Source: Cellvibrionales bacterium UBA5860 (GTDB lineage: Bacteria > Pseudomonadota > Gammaproteobacteria > Pseudomonadales > Porticoccaceae). Taken from it: DNA of 10,174 nucleotides. Position numbers and translations under genes: made by a program. Positions 1 to 6,778 of this stretch are shown here, in pieces. The notes beneath the pieces were generated by a model that searched no databases, was not told where the DNA came from, and was given only the letters and a program-made list of their open reading frames with translations. The DNA is taken from assembly GCA_002431545.1 (NCBI GenBank), contig DJFY01000103.1:442-10615 (forward strand), read 5' to 3'. Each line of letters opens with the position of its first letter. Position 1 is the first letter of the stretch.

Positions 1-795
1 CTCGATGGAGACAACGCCGGGTTAGTTGCCGAGCACGACATCGTGCTCGATTGCACCGACAGTCTGGACGCCCGCTTTTTGATCAACGACCGTTGCATCG
101 CCGCCCAGCGGCCCTGGGTCTATGCCAGTGTCCAGCAATTTCATGGCCAGCTCGCGGTATTCGCCGATATCGAGCAAGGCTGCTTTCGATGTTTGTTTCC
201 GCGCCCCCCGGAAAATGCGATTCCCAACTGCGCCGAGGCTGGCGTGGTCGGGGCCTTGCCCGGCACCCTGGGCACCCTGCAAGCGCTACAGGCCATCAAG
301 TGCTTGTTGGCGCCGGAGTCAATTGAACCTCGCCTCAGCCTGTTCGATGGACTGAGTTTGGATTTGCGTCATTTCAGCTTGCGCAAGGACCCCGACTGTC
401 CGTCCTGCGTACATCGACAGACCTATCAGCCGGCATCGGCGGCGGGTGGTGGGGGCGACGGTGAAGCAGACAGGCCACTGCCGACGTTATCGCCGCAGCA
501 ATTGCGTGACTGGCTCAATGCGGGGCAGCCTGTGCATCTGGTCGACGTCAGGTCGGCGCAGGAGCACGCGGGCTTTAACCTCGGTGGCGAGCATCTCAGT
601 CTCGAACAACTCCGCGCCGACCCCCATGAACTGGAGCGGCGGATCGACGATAAAAGCTGCCCAGTGGTCTTTTACTGCCAGCGCGGCCAGCGCAGTCGGC
701 TCGCCGTCGATAGGGTGCGCGACCTCGGCTACGATTGCTACAGCCTGGAATCTGGCGTCGAGGGTTGGCTGGCCAGTGAACTAGGGGGTGACTAA
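1..795 (+). CDS. moeB: MoeB/ThiF-family adenylyltransferase with C-terminal rhodanese domain (5' end missing)
   Basis: The frame is open from base 1 to the stop at 793-795, giving 264 residues of a longer protein; the start and the ATP-binding N-terminus lie upstream of the window. The E1-like part carries the family motif DCTDSLDARFLIND (codons 17-30). Two CxxC pairs (CFRC at bases 181-192, CPSC at 397-408) match the structural zinc site of MoeB/ThiF/MOCS3 proteins. After a Gly-rich linker (about bases 440-465), a rhodanese domain begins near LRDWLNAGQPVHLVDVRS and has its active-site Cys in FYCQRGQRS (base 676). Family members adenylate the C-terminal glycine of a ubiquitin-like sulfur carrier (MoaD, ThiS or similar), and the rhodanese domain can relay persulfide sulfur. 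The family and the fusion are clear. Whether the carrier serves molybdopterin, thiamine or another pathway cannot be told here, so the gene symbol is tentative. No canonical terminator follows. Confidence 0.88.
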   Translation, partial: LDGDNAGLVAEHDIVLDCTDSLDARFLINDRCIAAQRPWVYASVQQFHGQLAVFADIEQGCFRCLFPRPPENAIPNCAEAGVVGALPGTLGTLQALQAIKCLLAPESIEPRLSLFDGLSLDLRHFSLRKDPDCPSCVHRQTYQPASAAGGGGDGEADRPLPTLSPQQLRDWLNAGQPVHLVDVRSAQEHAGFNLGGEHLSLEQLRADPHELERRIDDKSCPVVFYCQRGQRSRLAVDRVRDLGYDCYSLESGVEGWLASELGGD

Positions 796-817
796 TCCGG
801 ATTCAACCGGACGTCCG
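796..817. repeat. Overlapping small inverted repeats after moeB
   Basis: TCCGG at 796-800 and CCGGA at 807-811 could form a 5-bp stem around a 6-base loop. It overlaps the perfect 10-bp palindrome CGGACGTCCG at 808-817. No run of T follows, so this is not a classical intrinsic terminator. It could be a weak transcript-end hairpin, an operator or chance. The remainder of this 215-base gap holds nothing recognisable apart from the gpsA promoter. Confidence 0.3.
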
Positions 818-949
818 AACGCTGCAATGCTCAATCGCGCGCCTACCGAATAATGAACCAGTGTCAATTAGCGCCATCCCGAGCCCGCATTCCGAAAGCT
901 GTTGGCACTCTTTGAGCCGGGGCCCTACGAAATTAGCCTGCAAGCCAAA

Positions 950-978
950 TTGGCGCCCGCGGCACAAGAAATTATAAT
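950..978 (+). promoter_or_regulatory. Sigma70-type promoter for gpsA-sixA
   Basis: A perfect -10 hexamer TATAAT (973-978) lies 17 bases after TTGGCG (950-955), which matches 4 of 6 bases of the -35 consensus. Transcription would begin near 985, leaving a leader of about 26 bases before the gpsA ATG at 1011. The optimal spacing and exact -10 make this the best promoter in the window by eye. Confidence 0.72.
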
Positions 979-1010
979 CTGCCACTCACTCCCCAACGGC
1001 GACAGGCACC

Positions 1011-2060
1011 ATGCCGGATTCGACCAGGCCGAAATTACAACAGCAGCGTGTCACCGTCCTGGGCGGCGGCAGTTTTGGCACAGCCATCGCCAACATGATC
1101 GCGGGCAATGGCCACAGCACGACGTTATGGATGCGCAATGCCGAGCGAGCTCGGCAATGTCGCCAACAACGCGAAAACTCTACTTACCTGCCGGGCTATC
1201 GTCTCGACCAAAGTTTGCTCTTTAGCACCGACTTGAAGTCGGCACTGGAAAATGCCGACGTCGTATTTTTTTCGGTGCCCAGCAAGGCCTTTCGTAACCT
1301 CGCTCGCGACGCCGCGCCTTTTCTGCGGCCCGGAACATCGGTGATCAGTACCGCGAAGGGCATCGAAGGCGAAACTTTCAAACGGATGAGCGAAATCCTC
1401 GAGGAAGAATTGACTCAACCACGGGTCGGCGTGATCAGTGGCCCAAACTTGGCGCTCGAGGTCGTGCGCGGAGAACTGACCGCCAGTGTTATCGCCAGTG
1501 CCGACGCTAGGTTGTGTCAACAGGTACAAGAACTTCTGAGCACAGAAACTTTTCGCGTCTATGCCAATGAGGATGTGACTGGCGTCGAACTGGCTGGCGC
1601 ACTAAAGAATATTTACGCTATTGCCGCCGGTATAGCCTCTGCACTGGGTTTCGGTCAGAACACCATGGCACTGTTGGTGACGCGCAGCCTGGCAGAAATG
1701 TCGCGCTTTGCCGGTCAATTGGGCGCGCAACCAATGACCTACATCGGATTGAGCGGTGTTGGCGACTTATTTGTCACCTGCACCTCGCCGCTAAGCCGGA
1801 ATTTTCGTATCGGATTGGCACTCGGCAAGGGGCGATCGCTGGAAGAAGCGCTGGCAGATGTCGGCCAAACGGCAGAAGGGGTGAACACCACGCGTATCAT
1901 CAAGCAAAAGGCAGAGGCGCTGGATATCTATATGCCCCTGGCAAACGCCCTACACGAAGTGCTGTTTGAAGAAGCGACCATCAGCCAGGCCATCAGAAAG
2001 ATGATGCTTGCGGCCCAGACCGACGATGTAGAGTTTTTCCGGCCAGAGGATGCTGTGTAG
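1011..2060 (+). CDS. gpsA: Glycerol-3-phosphate dehydrogenase [NAD(P)+]
   Basis: A cytosolic enzyme that interconverts dihydroxyacetone phosphate and sn-glycerol 3-phosphate, supplying the backbone for membrane phospholipids. The 349-residue product has the N-terminal Rossmann loop GGGSFGTA (residues 18-25), the STAKGIE segment (K116), GPNLALEV (144-151), and GALKNIYAIAAGI containing the catalytic Lys (K199, equivalent to the conserved Lys of the family). GLSGVGDL follows at 246-253, with the substrate-binding Arg region NFRIG after it. Length is close to the usual 330-340; about ten extra residues precede the first strand. The ATG at 1011 is the only start that suits the promoter at 950-978, although its Shine-Dalgarno sequence is weak (GACAGG). 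It is followed after nine bases by sixA and is probably cotranscribed with it. Confidence 0.96.
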   Translation: MPDSTRPKLQQQRVTVLGGGSFGTAIANMIAGNGHSTTLWMRNAERARQCRQQRENSTYLPGYRLDQSLLFSTDLKSALENADVVFFSVPSKAFRNLARDAAPFLRPGTSVISTAKGIEGETFKRMSEILEEELTQPRVGVISGPNLALEVVRGELTASVIASADARLCQQVQELLSTETFRVYANEDVTGVELAGALKNIYAIAAGIASALGFGQNTMALLVTRSLAEMSRFAGQLGAQPMTYIGLSGVGDLFVTCTSPLSRNFRIGLALGKGRSLEEALADVGQTAEGVNTTRIIKQKAEALDIYMPLANALHEVLFEEATISQAIRKMMLAAQTDDVEFFRPEDAV

Positions 2061-2069
2061 GAGACGCGA

Positions 2070-2525
2070 GTGAAACTCTATTTCATGCGTCACGGCAAAG
2101 CCGAGCGTCACGCGCAAAGCGATGCCGATCGCGCTTTGACGGAACGCGGCCGGCGTAACGTCGCTTCGGTAATCGGTAACCGCCGCAAAGCGTTGCAGAC
2201 TCTCGATCTCGTAATCAGCAGCCCTTACCTGCGAGCCAGACAAACTGCACAAATAGCCATGAGGGAACTGGGGTACAGGGGAGAATTACTACTCTGCGCG
2301 GACCTCGAGCCCGGCGCCAACCTGCGAGATCTATTTCAGTTTATCAACCAGTTGGAACAAGAGGCCATTCTGTTAACGACACACCAACCCCTGATCGGGG
2401 AAGCCGTCTCGACGTTGCTGGACGACGATGCATATTCAACGATCGGCACTTCTTGGCTGGTAGCGCTGGAATGCGATGCCGCGGTCGCGGGCTGCGCAAA
2501 TTTATCCTGGATTGAAGAGCCGTAG
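2070..2525 (+). CDS. sixA: Phosphohistidine phosphatase SixA
   Basis: A small cytosolic histidine phosphatase of the phosphoglycerate-mutase (RHG) superfamily. E. coli SixA removes phosphate from histidines of phosphotransfer proteins (ArcB HPt domain and nitrogen-PTS components have been reported). The 151-residue product starts MKLYFMRHGKAE, with the nucleophile H8 in the RHG motif (7-9). The conserved Arg lies in SSPYLRARQTA (50-60), and the second catalytic His is H105 in TTHQPLIG. Length matches SixA (about 160 residues), so it is the short single-domain form. The start is GTG at 2070; the Shine-Dalgarno AGGAGA (2059-2064) overlaps the gpsA stop codon, indicating translational linkage. 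The physiological target in this organism is unknown. Confidence 0.93.
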   Translation: MKLYFMRHGKAERHAQSDADRALTERGRRNVASVIGNRRKALQTLDLVISSPYLRARQTAQIAMRELGYRGELLLCADLEPGANLRDLFQFINQLEQEAILLTTHQPLIGEAVSTLLDDDAYSTIGTSWLVALECDAAVAGCANLSWIEEP

Positions 2526-2596
2526 GCTTACCACGGATTAAAGCCGGCAGGCACTACATCGGGCGATTGCGCCAGTCGCATTGATGCAGTGTGAAG

Positions 2597-2619
2597 AAAA
2601 AACTGCGCTTTCAGAACGC
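2597..2619 (-). terminator. Possible weak intrinsic terminator after folE
   Basis: On the minus strand, directly after the folE stop, GCGTT pairs imperfectly with AA(G)CGC (bases 2605-2619, one bulged G). A run of six T (2597-2602) follows two bases later. The stem is short and interrupted, so the call is weak. No terminator was seen for the convergent sixA gene in the same 93-base gap. Confidence 0.3.
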
Positions 2620-3182
2620 TAGCTGATTAGTGACAGAAACTCGCTACGCGTCGCCTGCGCACTGCGAAACACGCCGAGCATGGCCGAGGTTTTCATGGTC
2701 GAATTCTGTTTTTCCACACCGCGCATCATCATGCACATGTGTTTGGCCTCGATAATCACGCCGACACCCAGCGCACCGGTCACCTGCTCGATCGTCGTCG
2801 CGATCTGGGTTGCCAGGTTTTCCTGAATCTGCAGACGCCGGGCGAACATGTCGACGACGCGCGCGACTTTAGATAAACCGAGGACCTTCCCGTTAGGGAT
2901 ATAAGCGACGTGGCACTTGCCAACGAAGGGCAGCAGGTGATGCTCGCACAGAGAATAGAGCTCGATATCCTTTACGATCACCATCTCACTCGAATCGCTG
3001 GGAAACAAAGCCTCATTGATCACTTCGGACAGGTCTTGGTGATATCCCTCAGTGAGAAACTCGAAAGCTTTAGCAGCCCGCTCCGGCGTATCTACCAGAC
3101 CAGGGCGGGACAGATCTTCACCGATGGCATCAATGATTGCCGCGTAAGCGTCTTTCATTTGAGTTTGGGTATCACCTGGCAT
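2619..3182 (-). CDS. folE: GTP cyclohydrolase I (type I, FolE)
   Basis: Converts GTP to 7,8-dihydroneopterin triphosphate, the entry step of tetrahydrofolate and related pterin synthesis; the family works as a zinc-dependent cytosolic homodecamer. Numbered from the ATG at 3182 (187 residues), the zinc ligands are C79 and H82 in SLCEHHLLPF and C150 in KHMCMMMRG. Other family blocks are DTPERAAKA (31-39), KVLGLSKVARVVDMFARR (99-116) and GVEKQNSTMKTS. The C-terminus SEFLSLIS closely resembles Pseudomonas FolE (181 residues). The start is uncertain. TTG at 3203 would add seven residues. ATG at 3182 has no clear ribosome site. ATG at 3158 gives 179 residues and has AGGTGA (3172-3177) at a long 13-base spacing. 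It is divergent from prmB and convergent with sixA, so monocistronic here. Confidence 0.96.
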   Translation of the reverse strand: MPGDTQTQMKDAYAAIIDAIGEDLSRPGLVDTPERAAKAFEFLTEGYHQDLSEVINEALFPSDSSEMVIVKDIELYSLCEHHLLPFVGKCHVAYIPNGKVLGLSKVARVVDMFARRLQIQENLATQIATTIEQVTGALGVGVIIEAKHMCMMMRGVEKQNSTMKTSAMLGVFRSAQATRSEFLSLIS

Positions 3183-3252
3183 AGTCGAAGGCCCGGATGT
3201 CAAAAAAATGGTTCGCTACCCTAAGTGACCGTGGGCAAAAGGTAAAGTCTTT

Positions 3253-3283
3253 CTTATACACTTAAGGGCCATATCGGAGTCAG
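3253..3283 (-). promoter_or_regulatory. Candidate folE promoter
   Basis: Read on the minus strand, TATAAG (3258-3253) matches 5 of 6 bases of the -10 consensus. CTGACT (3283-3278) matches 4 of 6 bases of the -35 box, but the spacer is 19 bases, longer than ideal. Transcription would start near 3246, upstream of all possible folE starts. Confidence 0.4.
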
Positions 3284-3354
3284 ACATCATCTCACGAAAA
3301 GCAACTCAAAGTCCGGTCACCGATCGCCAGCATATTGACGTTACCCTTACTCTC

Positions 3355-3387
3355 GTGACACGGTGCCACAACGCAAAATAATATAAC
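3355..3387 (+). promoter_or_regulatory. Candidate prmB promoter
   Basis: GTGACA (3355-3360) matches 5 of 6 bases of the -35 consensus. It is followed after 18 bases by TAATAT (3379-3384), which overlaps an alternative -10, TATAAC (3382-3387). The start would be near 3392, about 35 bases before the prmB GTG. The folE-prmB gap of 244 bases contains this and the folE promoter on the opposite strand, and nothing else I recognise. Confidence 0.45.
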
Positions 3388-3426
3388 GACCCGTTTTTTA
3401 CTACGAGATAACTTATACGAGACCCG

Positions 3427-4323
3427 GTGGATACCAACGATCTTAAAACTGTCGGCGACTATCTGCGCTTTGGCGAACAGGCCTTTATCCAGGCCGGGCT
3501 GTATTTCGGTCACGGTACTGATAACGCCTGGGACGAGGCCGTGGTGTTGCTGCTTCATACCTTGAAAATGCCGCCGGACAGTCCTGCCTCGTTACTGGAT
3601 CAACCCCTGTCGCGCGCGCAGGCGGATCAGACACTGGAACTTTTTTCGCGCCGTATTCGCGAGCGCGTCCCCGCACCTTACCTGACCGGAGAGACCTGGT
3701 TTGCCGGATTGCCGTTTCACGTGAACACCGACGTGTTGATTCCACGCTCACCCATCGCCGAGCTGATCGAACAGGCTTTCCAGCCCTGGTTACAACAATC
3801 GCCCGCTAGTGTACTTGACCTTTGCACCGGCTCCGGCTGTATCGGTATCGCCTGTGCTATGGCGTTTCCCGATGCCCGTATCGTGCTCAGCGATATTTCA
3901 CCGGCAGCACTGCAGGTGGCCGATGAAAACATCCAACGCCACGGGGTCGCATCCCGGGTAAGCGCCGTGGCATCGGATATGTTTGACTCGATAGATCAGC
4001 AATTCGACCTGATCGTCAGCAATCCTCCCTATGTCGATGCCGCAGACCTGGCCGCGATGCCGGCGGAGTATCACCGCGAACCCGTACTGGCGCTCGCCGC
4101 CGGCGTCGATGGCCTGGATCTGACGCGGCGCTTGCTAGGCCAGGCGGCGAAACACCTTAATCCCGGTGGCTGCCTCTGCGTCGAGGTCGGTAACAGCGCA
4201 GTTCATCTCGAGGCAGCGTATACGGATCTGCCCTTTATCTGGCCTGAGTTCACCCGCGGCGGCGACGGTGTGTTTATTTTGTACAAAGAGGATCTGATAG
4301 CCTGGCAGGATCGGCAGGGCTGA
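3427..4323 (+). CDS. prmB: Ribosomal protein L3 glutamine N5-methyltransferase PrmB
   Basis: A SAM-dependent methyltransferase of the HemK/PrmC family; PrmB methylates a glutamine of ribosomal protein uL3. The 298-residue product has a helical N-terminal substrate-recognition part (1-95), then PRSPIAELI (106-114). The SAM-binding loop VLDLCTGSGCIGIA is at 129-142, the acidic strand-end DIS at 156-158, and the catalytic NPPY tetrapeptide at 199-202. YHREPVLALAAGVDGLD after it is typical of PrmB rather than PrmC (release-factor methylase), whose corresponding segment differs. Length agrees with E. coli PrmB (310). The chosen start is GTG at 3427, giving MDTNDLKTVGDYLRFGEQAF, the expected N-terminal block; the ribosome site is weak (ACGAGA, 3416-3421). 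It lies 57 bases before the earliest possible aroC codon, with no terminator between. Confidence 0.94.
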   Translation: MDTNDLKTVGDYLRFGEQAFIQAGLYFGHGTDNAWDEAVVLLLHTLKMPPDSPASLLDQPLSRAQADQTLELFSRRIRERVPAPYLTGETWFAGLPFHVNTDVLIPRSPIAELIEQAFQPWLQQSPASVLDLCTGSGCIGIACAMAFPDARIVLSDISPAALQVADENIQRHGVASRVSAVASDMFDSIDQQFDLIVSNPPYVDAADLAAMPAEYHREPVLALAAGVDGLDLTRRLLGQAAKHLNPGGCLCVEVGNSAVHLEAAYTDLPFIWPEFTRGGDGVFILYKEDLIAWQDRQG

Positions 4324-4374
4324 ACACTGTTCACAAAGCACCATACTGCGCATTACTAGGGCAGGTGCGGGCGC

Positions 4375-4380
4375 TATAAT
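4375..4380 (+). promoter_or_regulatory. Perfect -10 box upstream of aroC
   Basis: TATAAT at 4375-4380 is an exact -10 hexamer. The best -35 partner is the poor TTACTA (4353-4358, 16-base spacer). If active, transcription starts near 4387, inside the longest possible aroC frame and upstream of the GTG at 4423. The weak -35 suggests a modest or activator-assisted promoter, with read-through from prmB also likely. Confidence 0.5.
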
Positions 4381-4422
4381 ATGGGCACGGCAAATCCACC
4401 TGAAAACCCGTTGGAGCTACTT

Positions 4423-5514
4423 GTGCCCGGCAACACTTTTGGCAAGATATTTACCGTCACCACCTTCGGCGAAAGTCACGGGCCTGCACTCGGCTGTATC
4501 ATCGACGGCTGTCCGCCGGGACTGGCGCTATCGAGCGCGGATATCCAGCGCGACCTGGATCGACGTAAACCCGGTCAGTCGCGCTATACCACGCAACGCA
4601 GGGAGGCGGACCAGGTAACGATTCTCTCCGGTGTGTTCGAGGGTCAAACCACCGGCACGCCGATTGGGCTACTGATCGAGAATACCGACCAGCGTTCGAA
4701 GGACTACAGCGATATCAAGGATGTATTCCGACCGGCACATGCCGACTTCACCTACGAAAAAAAATATGGTGTTCGCGACTACCGTGGTGGCGGCCGCGCC
4801 TCGGCCAGGGAAACCGCGATGCGCGTCGCTGCGGGCGCCATCGCGCGCAAATATTTGCACACGACCTATGGGCTTTCTATTCGCGGCTACCTGAGTCGGT
4901 TGGGGCCGATTGCGGTCGACAATGTCGACCTGAGTGAAATCGACAACAATCCGTTTTTCTGCCCCGATAAAGACAAGGTCGGCGAGATGGAAAGCTATAT
5001 GCAGGCCTTGTCAAAGGAGGGCAACTCCATCGGTGCGGAAATAACCGTACTCGCGAGCCAGGTACCCCCGGGTTGGGGCGAGCCGGTCTTTGATCGACTC
5101 GACGCCAGTATCGCTCACGCCCTGATGAGCATCAACGCGGTCAAGGGTGTCGAAATCGGCGACGGCTTTGCAGCCGTCGCACAGAAGGGGACGGAACATC
5201 GGGACGAAATCCTTCCCGATGGCTTTGCCACCAACCACGCCGGTGGCGTACTTGGTGGTATTTCGACAGGTCAGGAAATCGTCGCGCGTATCGCGCTGAA
5301 ACCGACATCCAGCTTGAGAATACCGGGCCAGTCGATCAATCGGGCGGGAGATGCCGTTTCCGTCACCACCAAAGGCCGCCACGACCCCTGCGTCGGCATT
5401 CGCGCGACACCTATTGCCGAAGCCATGCTCGCGCTAGTGCTGATGGATCACGCACTTCGCCACCGCGCACAAATCGACACCGTCAGCAATAAATCCGACG
5501 AGACATCTGACTAG
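4423..5514 (+). CDS. aroC: Chorismate synthase
   Basis: Catalyses the last shikimate-pathway step, conversion of 5-enolpyruvylshikimate 3-phosphate to chorismate, using reduced FMN; a cytosolic homotetramer in known cases. All three family signatures are present: TFGESHGPALG near the N-terminus with the catalytic His, GVRDYRGGGRASARETA in the middle, and KGRHDPCVGIRATPIAEA near the C-terminus with the catalytic Asp. RPAHAD carries the second conserved His. A longer frame begins at ATG 4381, but I chose GTG at 4423. It yields VPGNTFGKIFTVTTFGES, aligning with the usual M(S/A)GNT start, and 363 residues against 361 in E. coli. It has GGAG (4413-4416) six bases upstream, and the -10 box at 4375-4380 would place ATG 4381 outside a transcript begun there. 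The stop abuts the GTG of the next gene. Confidence 0.96.
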   Translation: MPGNTFGKIFTVTTFGESHGPALGCIIDGCPPGLALSSADIQRDLDRRKPGQSRYTTQRREADQVTILSGVFEGQTTGTPIGLLIENTDQRSKDYSDIKDVFRPAHADFTYEKKYGVRDYRGGGRASARETAMRVAAGAIARKYLHTTYGLSIRGYLSRLGPIAVDNVDLSEIDNNPFFCPDKDKVGEMESYMQALSKEGNSIGAEITVLASQVPPGWGEPVFDRLDASIAHALMSINAVKGVEIGDGFAAVAQKGTEHRDEILPDGFATNHAGGVLGGISTGQEIVARIALKPTSSLRIPGQSINRAGDAVSVTTKGRHDPCVGIRATPIAEAMLALVLMDHALRHRAQIDTVSNKSDETSD

Positions 5515-6690
5515 GTGAGCGGCGTCGCCGCTAGCGCGCCGCCAGTGCCCTACTGGCGGTTATCCGGGTTTTACTTTTTTTATTTTGCCCTGCTTGGGGG
5601 CATGTACCCCTATTGGCCTCTTTATCTCCAGCAGTTGGGTTACAACCAGGCCGATATCGGATTGTTGCTGGCCATCCCCATGATCACCAAGGTGCTGGCA
5701 CCCAATTTGTGGAGCTGGCTGGCCGACGCCAGTGGCGAGCGACTTGCCATCCTTCGCCTGGGTTCGTTTTTGGGCTTCCTCTGTTTTGCAGGCATTCTCC
5801 TCGACCAAAGTTATGTCTGGTTGATCGCCATCATCGTGGCTTACAGTTTTTTCTGGAACGCAGTACTACCCCAGCACGAAGTCATTACCTTGCGCTTTCT
5901 TGGCGACCATCCCGAGCGCTACAGCCGTTTGCGGCTATGGGGTTCGGTCGGTTTCATATTGGCGGTGGTCGGCGTTGGGCACCTCTACGAAGTCTCAGAT
6001 ATCGGCTGGTTTCCCTGGGTCAGCCTGGCGCTTCTGGGCTTTATTTTTCTGAGCAGTCTGGCGATACCCTCGTATCGGGAAGAAACAAAACGGGGGCCGC
6101 GAGGAAAACTGCTCGCAACCGCCAGACAGAAACCCGTCGTGATCTTTCTCGCCGCCGGTATCCTGTTACAAATCGCCCACGGCGCCTACTACAGTTTTTT
6201 CAGTATTTATCTGGAAGCCATGGGTTACTCGCGCACAGTGATCGGCATCTTGTGGTCTATCGGTGTGATCGCCGAAATCATAGTTTTCATAGTCATGCAC
6301 AATTTGCTGATTGGCTTTGGCGTGCGCCTGATATTAATCGCGAGTCTGGCGCTGGCCGCATTGCGCTGGCTGTTGATCGGATCGGTCGCCGACATCTTGT
6401 GGTTGCTGGTCATCGCGCAAATCTTGCACGCCTTCAGCTTTGGCACCTATCACGCCGCCGCAATAGAAACTGTCAGGCGGCTCTTCGCACCCGGTAGCCA
6501 GGGGGGAGGGCAGGCACTATACGGTGCTGTGAGCTTCGGTATCGGTGGAGCGTTGGGTTCTTTTCTGGCGGGTCAGTACTGGTCGTTGGGGGCGGACCTG
6601 GTGTTCTACGGAGCCGGTCTTGCGTGCCTGATCGCTGCCGTTCTGGCCTGGTACGGTTTCAGGGACCCGCGCCTTGTAGATACCCGTTAA
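5515..6690 (+). CDS. MFS permease (MFS_1_like / HcaT-type)
   Basis: An inner-membrane transporter of 391 residues with about 12 hydrophobic segments, and no signal peptide. The N-terminal block, with FYFFYFALLGGMYPYWPLYL followed by GYNQADIGLLLAIPMITKVLAPNLWSW arranged as helix, loop, helix, is typical of the PF12832-like MFS branch that includes HcaT (3-phenylpropionate permease) and the LacY/NupG relatives. LHAFSFGTYHAAAIE (about residues 303-317) is another hallmark of the branch. Substrate cannot be deduced. The GTG start follows the aroC TAG with no intervening base, so the two are almost certainly cotranscribed; the nearest ribosome-site candidate is ACGAGA (5498-5503). A similar permease follows aroC in Pseudomonas. 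Transcription probably ends at the hairpin at 6731-6755. Confidence 0.88.
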   Translation: MSGVAASAPPVPYWRLSGFYFFYFALLGGMYPYWPLYLQQLGYNQADIGLLLAIPMITKVLAPNLWSWLADASGERLAILRLGSFLGFLCFAGILLDQSYVWLIAIIVAYSFFWNAVLPQHEVITLRFLGDHPERYSRLRLWGSVGFILAVVGVGHLYEVSDIGWFPWVSLALLGFIFLSSLAIPSYREETKRGPRGKLLATARQKPVVIFLAAGILLQIAHGAYYSFFSIYLEAMGYSRTVIGILWSIGVIAEIIVFIVMHNLLIGFGVRLILIASLALAALRWLLIGSVADILWLLVIAQILHAFSFGTYHAAAIETVRRLFAPGSQGGGQALYGAVSFGIGGALGSFLAGQYWSLGADLVFYGAGLACLIAAVLAWYGFRDPRLVDTR

Positions 6691-6708
6691 TGACGTCAAG
6701 TACAGTTG

Positions 6709-6730
6709 CCTAAGTAAAACCTAAGTAAAA
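6709..6730. repeat. 11-bp perfect tandem duplication
   Basis: CCTAAGTAAAA occurs twice head to tail (6709-6719 and 6720-6730), directly before the terminator hairpin. The second copy supplies half of the A-run that becomes the T-tract on the minus strand. It is likely a slippage product. Confidence 0.85.
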
Positions 6731-6755
6731 AAAAGCCCGGCTATGCCGGGCTTTT
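6731..6755. terminator. Bidirectional intrinsic terminator between MFS gene and alcohol dehydrogenase
   Basis: AAAAGCCCGGC (6731-6741), TAT loop and GCCGGGCTTTT (6745-6755) form a perfect 11-bp inverted repeat with a GC-rich core. Read on the plus strand it ends in four T. Read on the minus strand it ends in eight T (6727-6734 complement), so it should be stronger for the alcohol dehydrogenase gene. Its position between convergent genes fits a shared terminator. Confidence 0.9.
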
Positions 6756-6778
6756 GCCGCGAAATCAGTTAAACAGCA

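Noticed and set aside
2525..2545. Possible terminator hairpin after sixA (GGCTT with AAGCC)
   Set aside because: Only five pairs around a loop of about ten bases, and no T-run follows.
5613..6497. 294-codon frame inside the permease gene on the same strand
   Set aside because: An out-of-frame shadow, Arg/His-rich with no membrane segments, while the other frame encodes a complete MFS protein.
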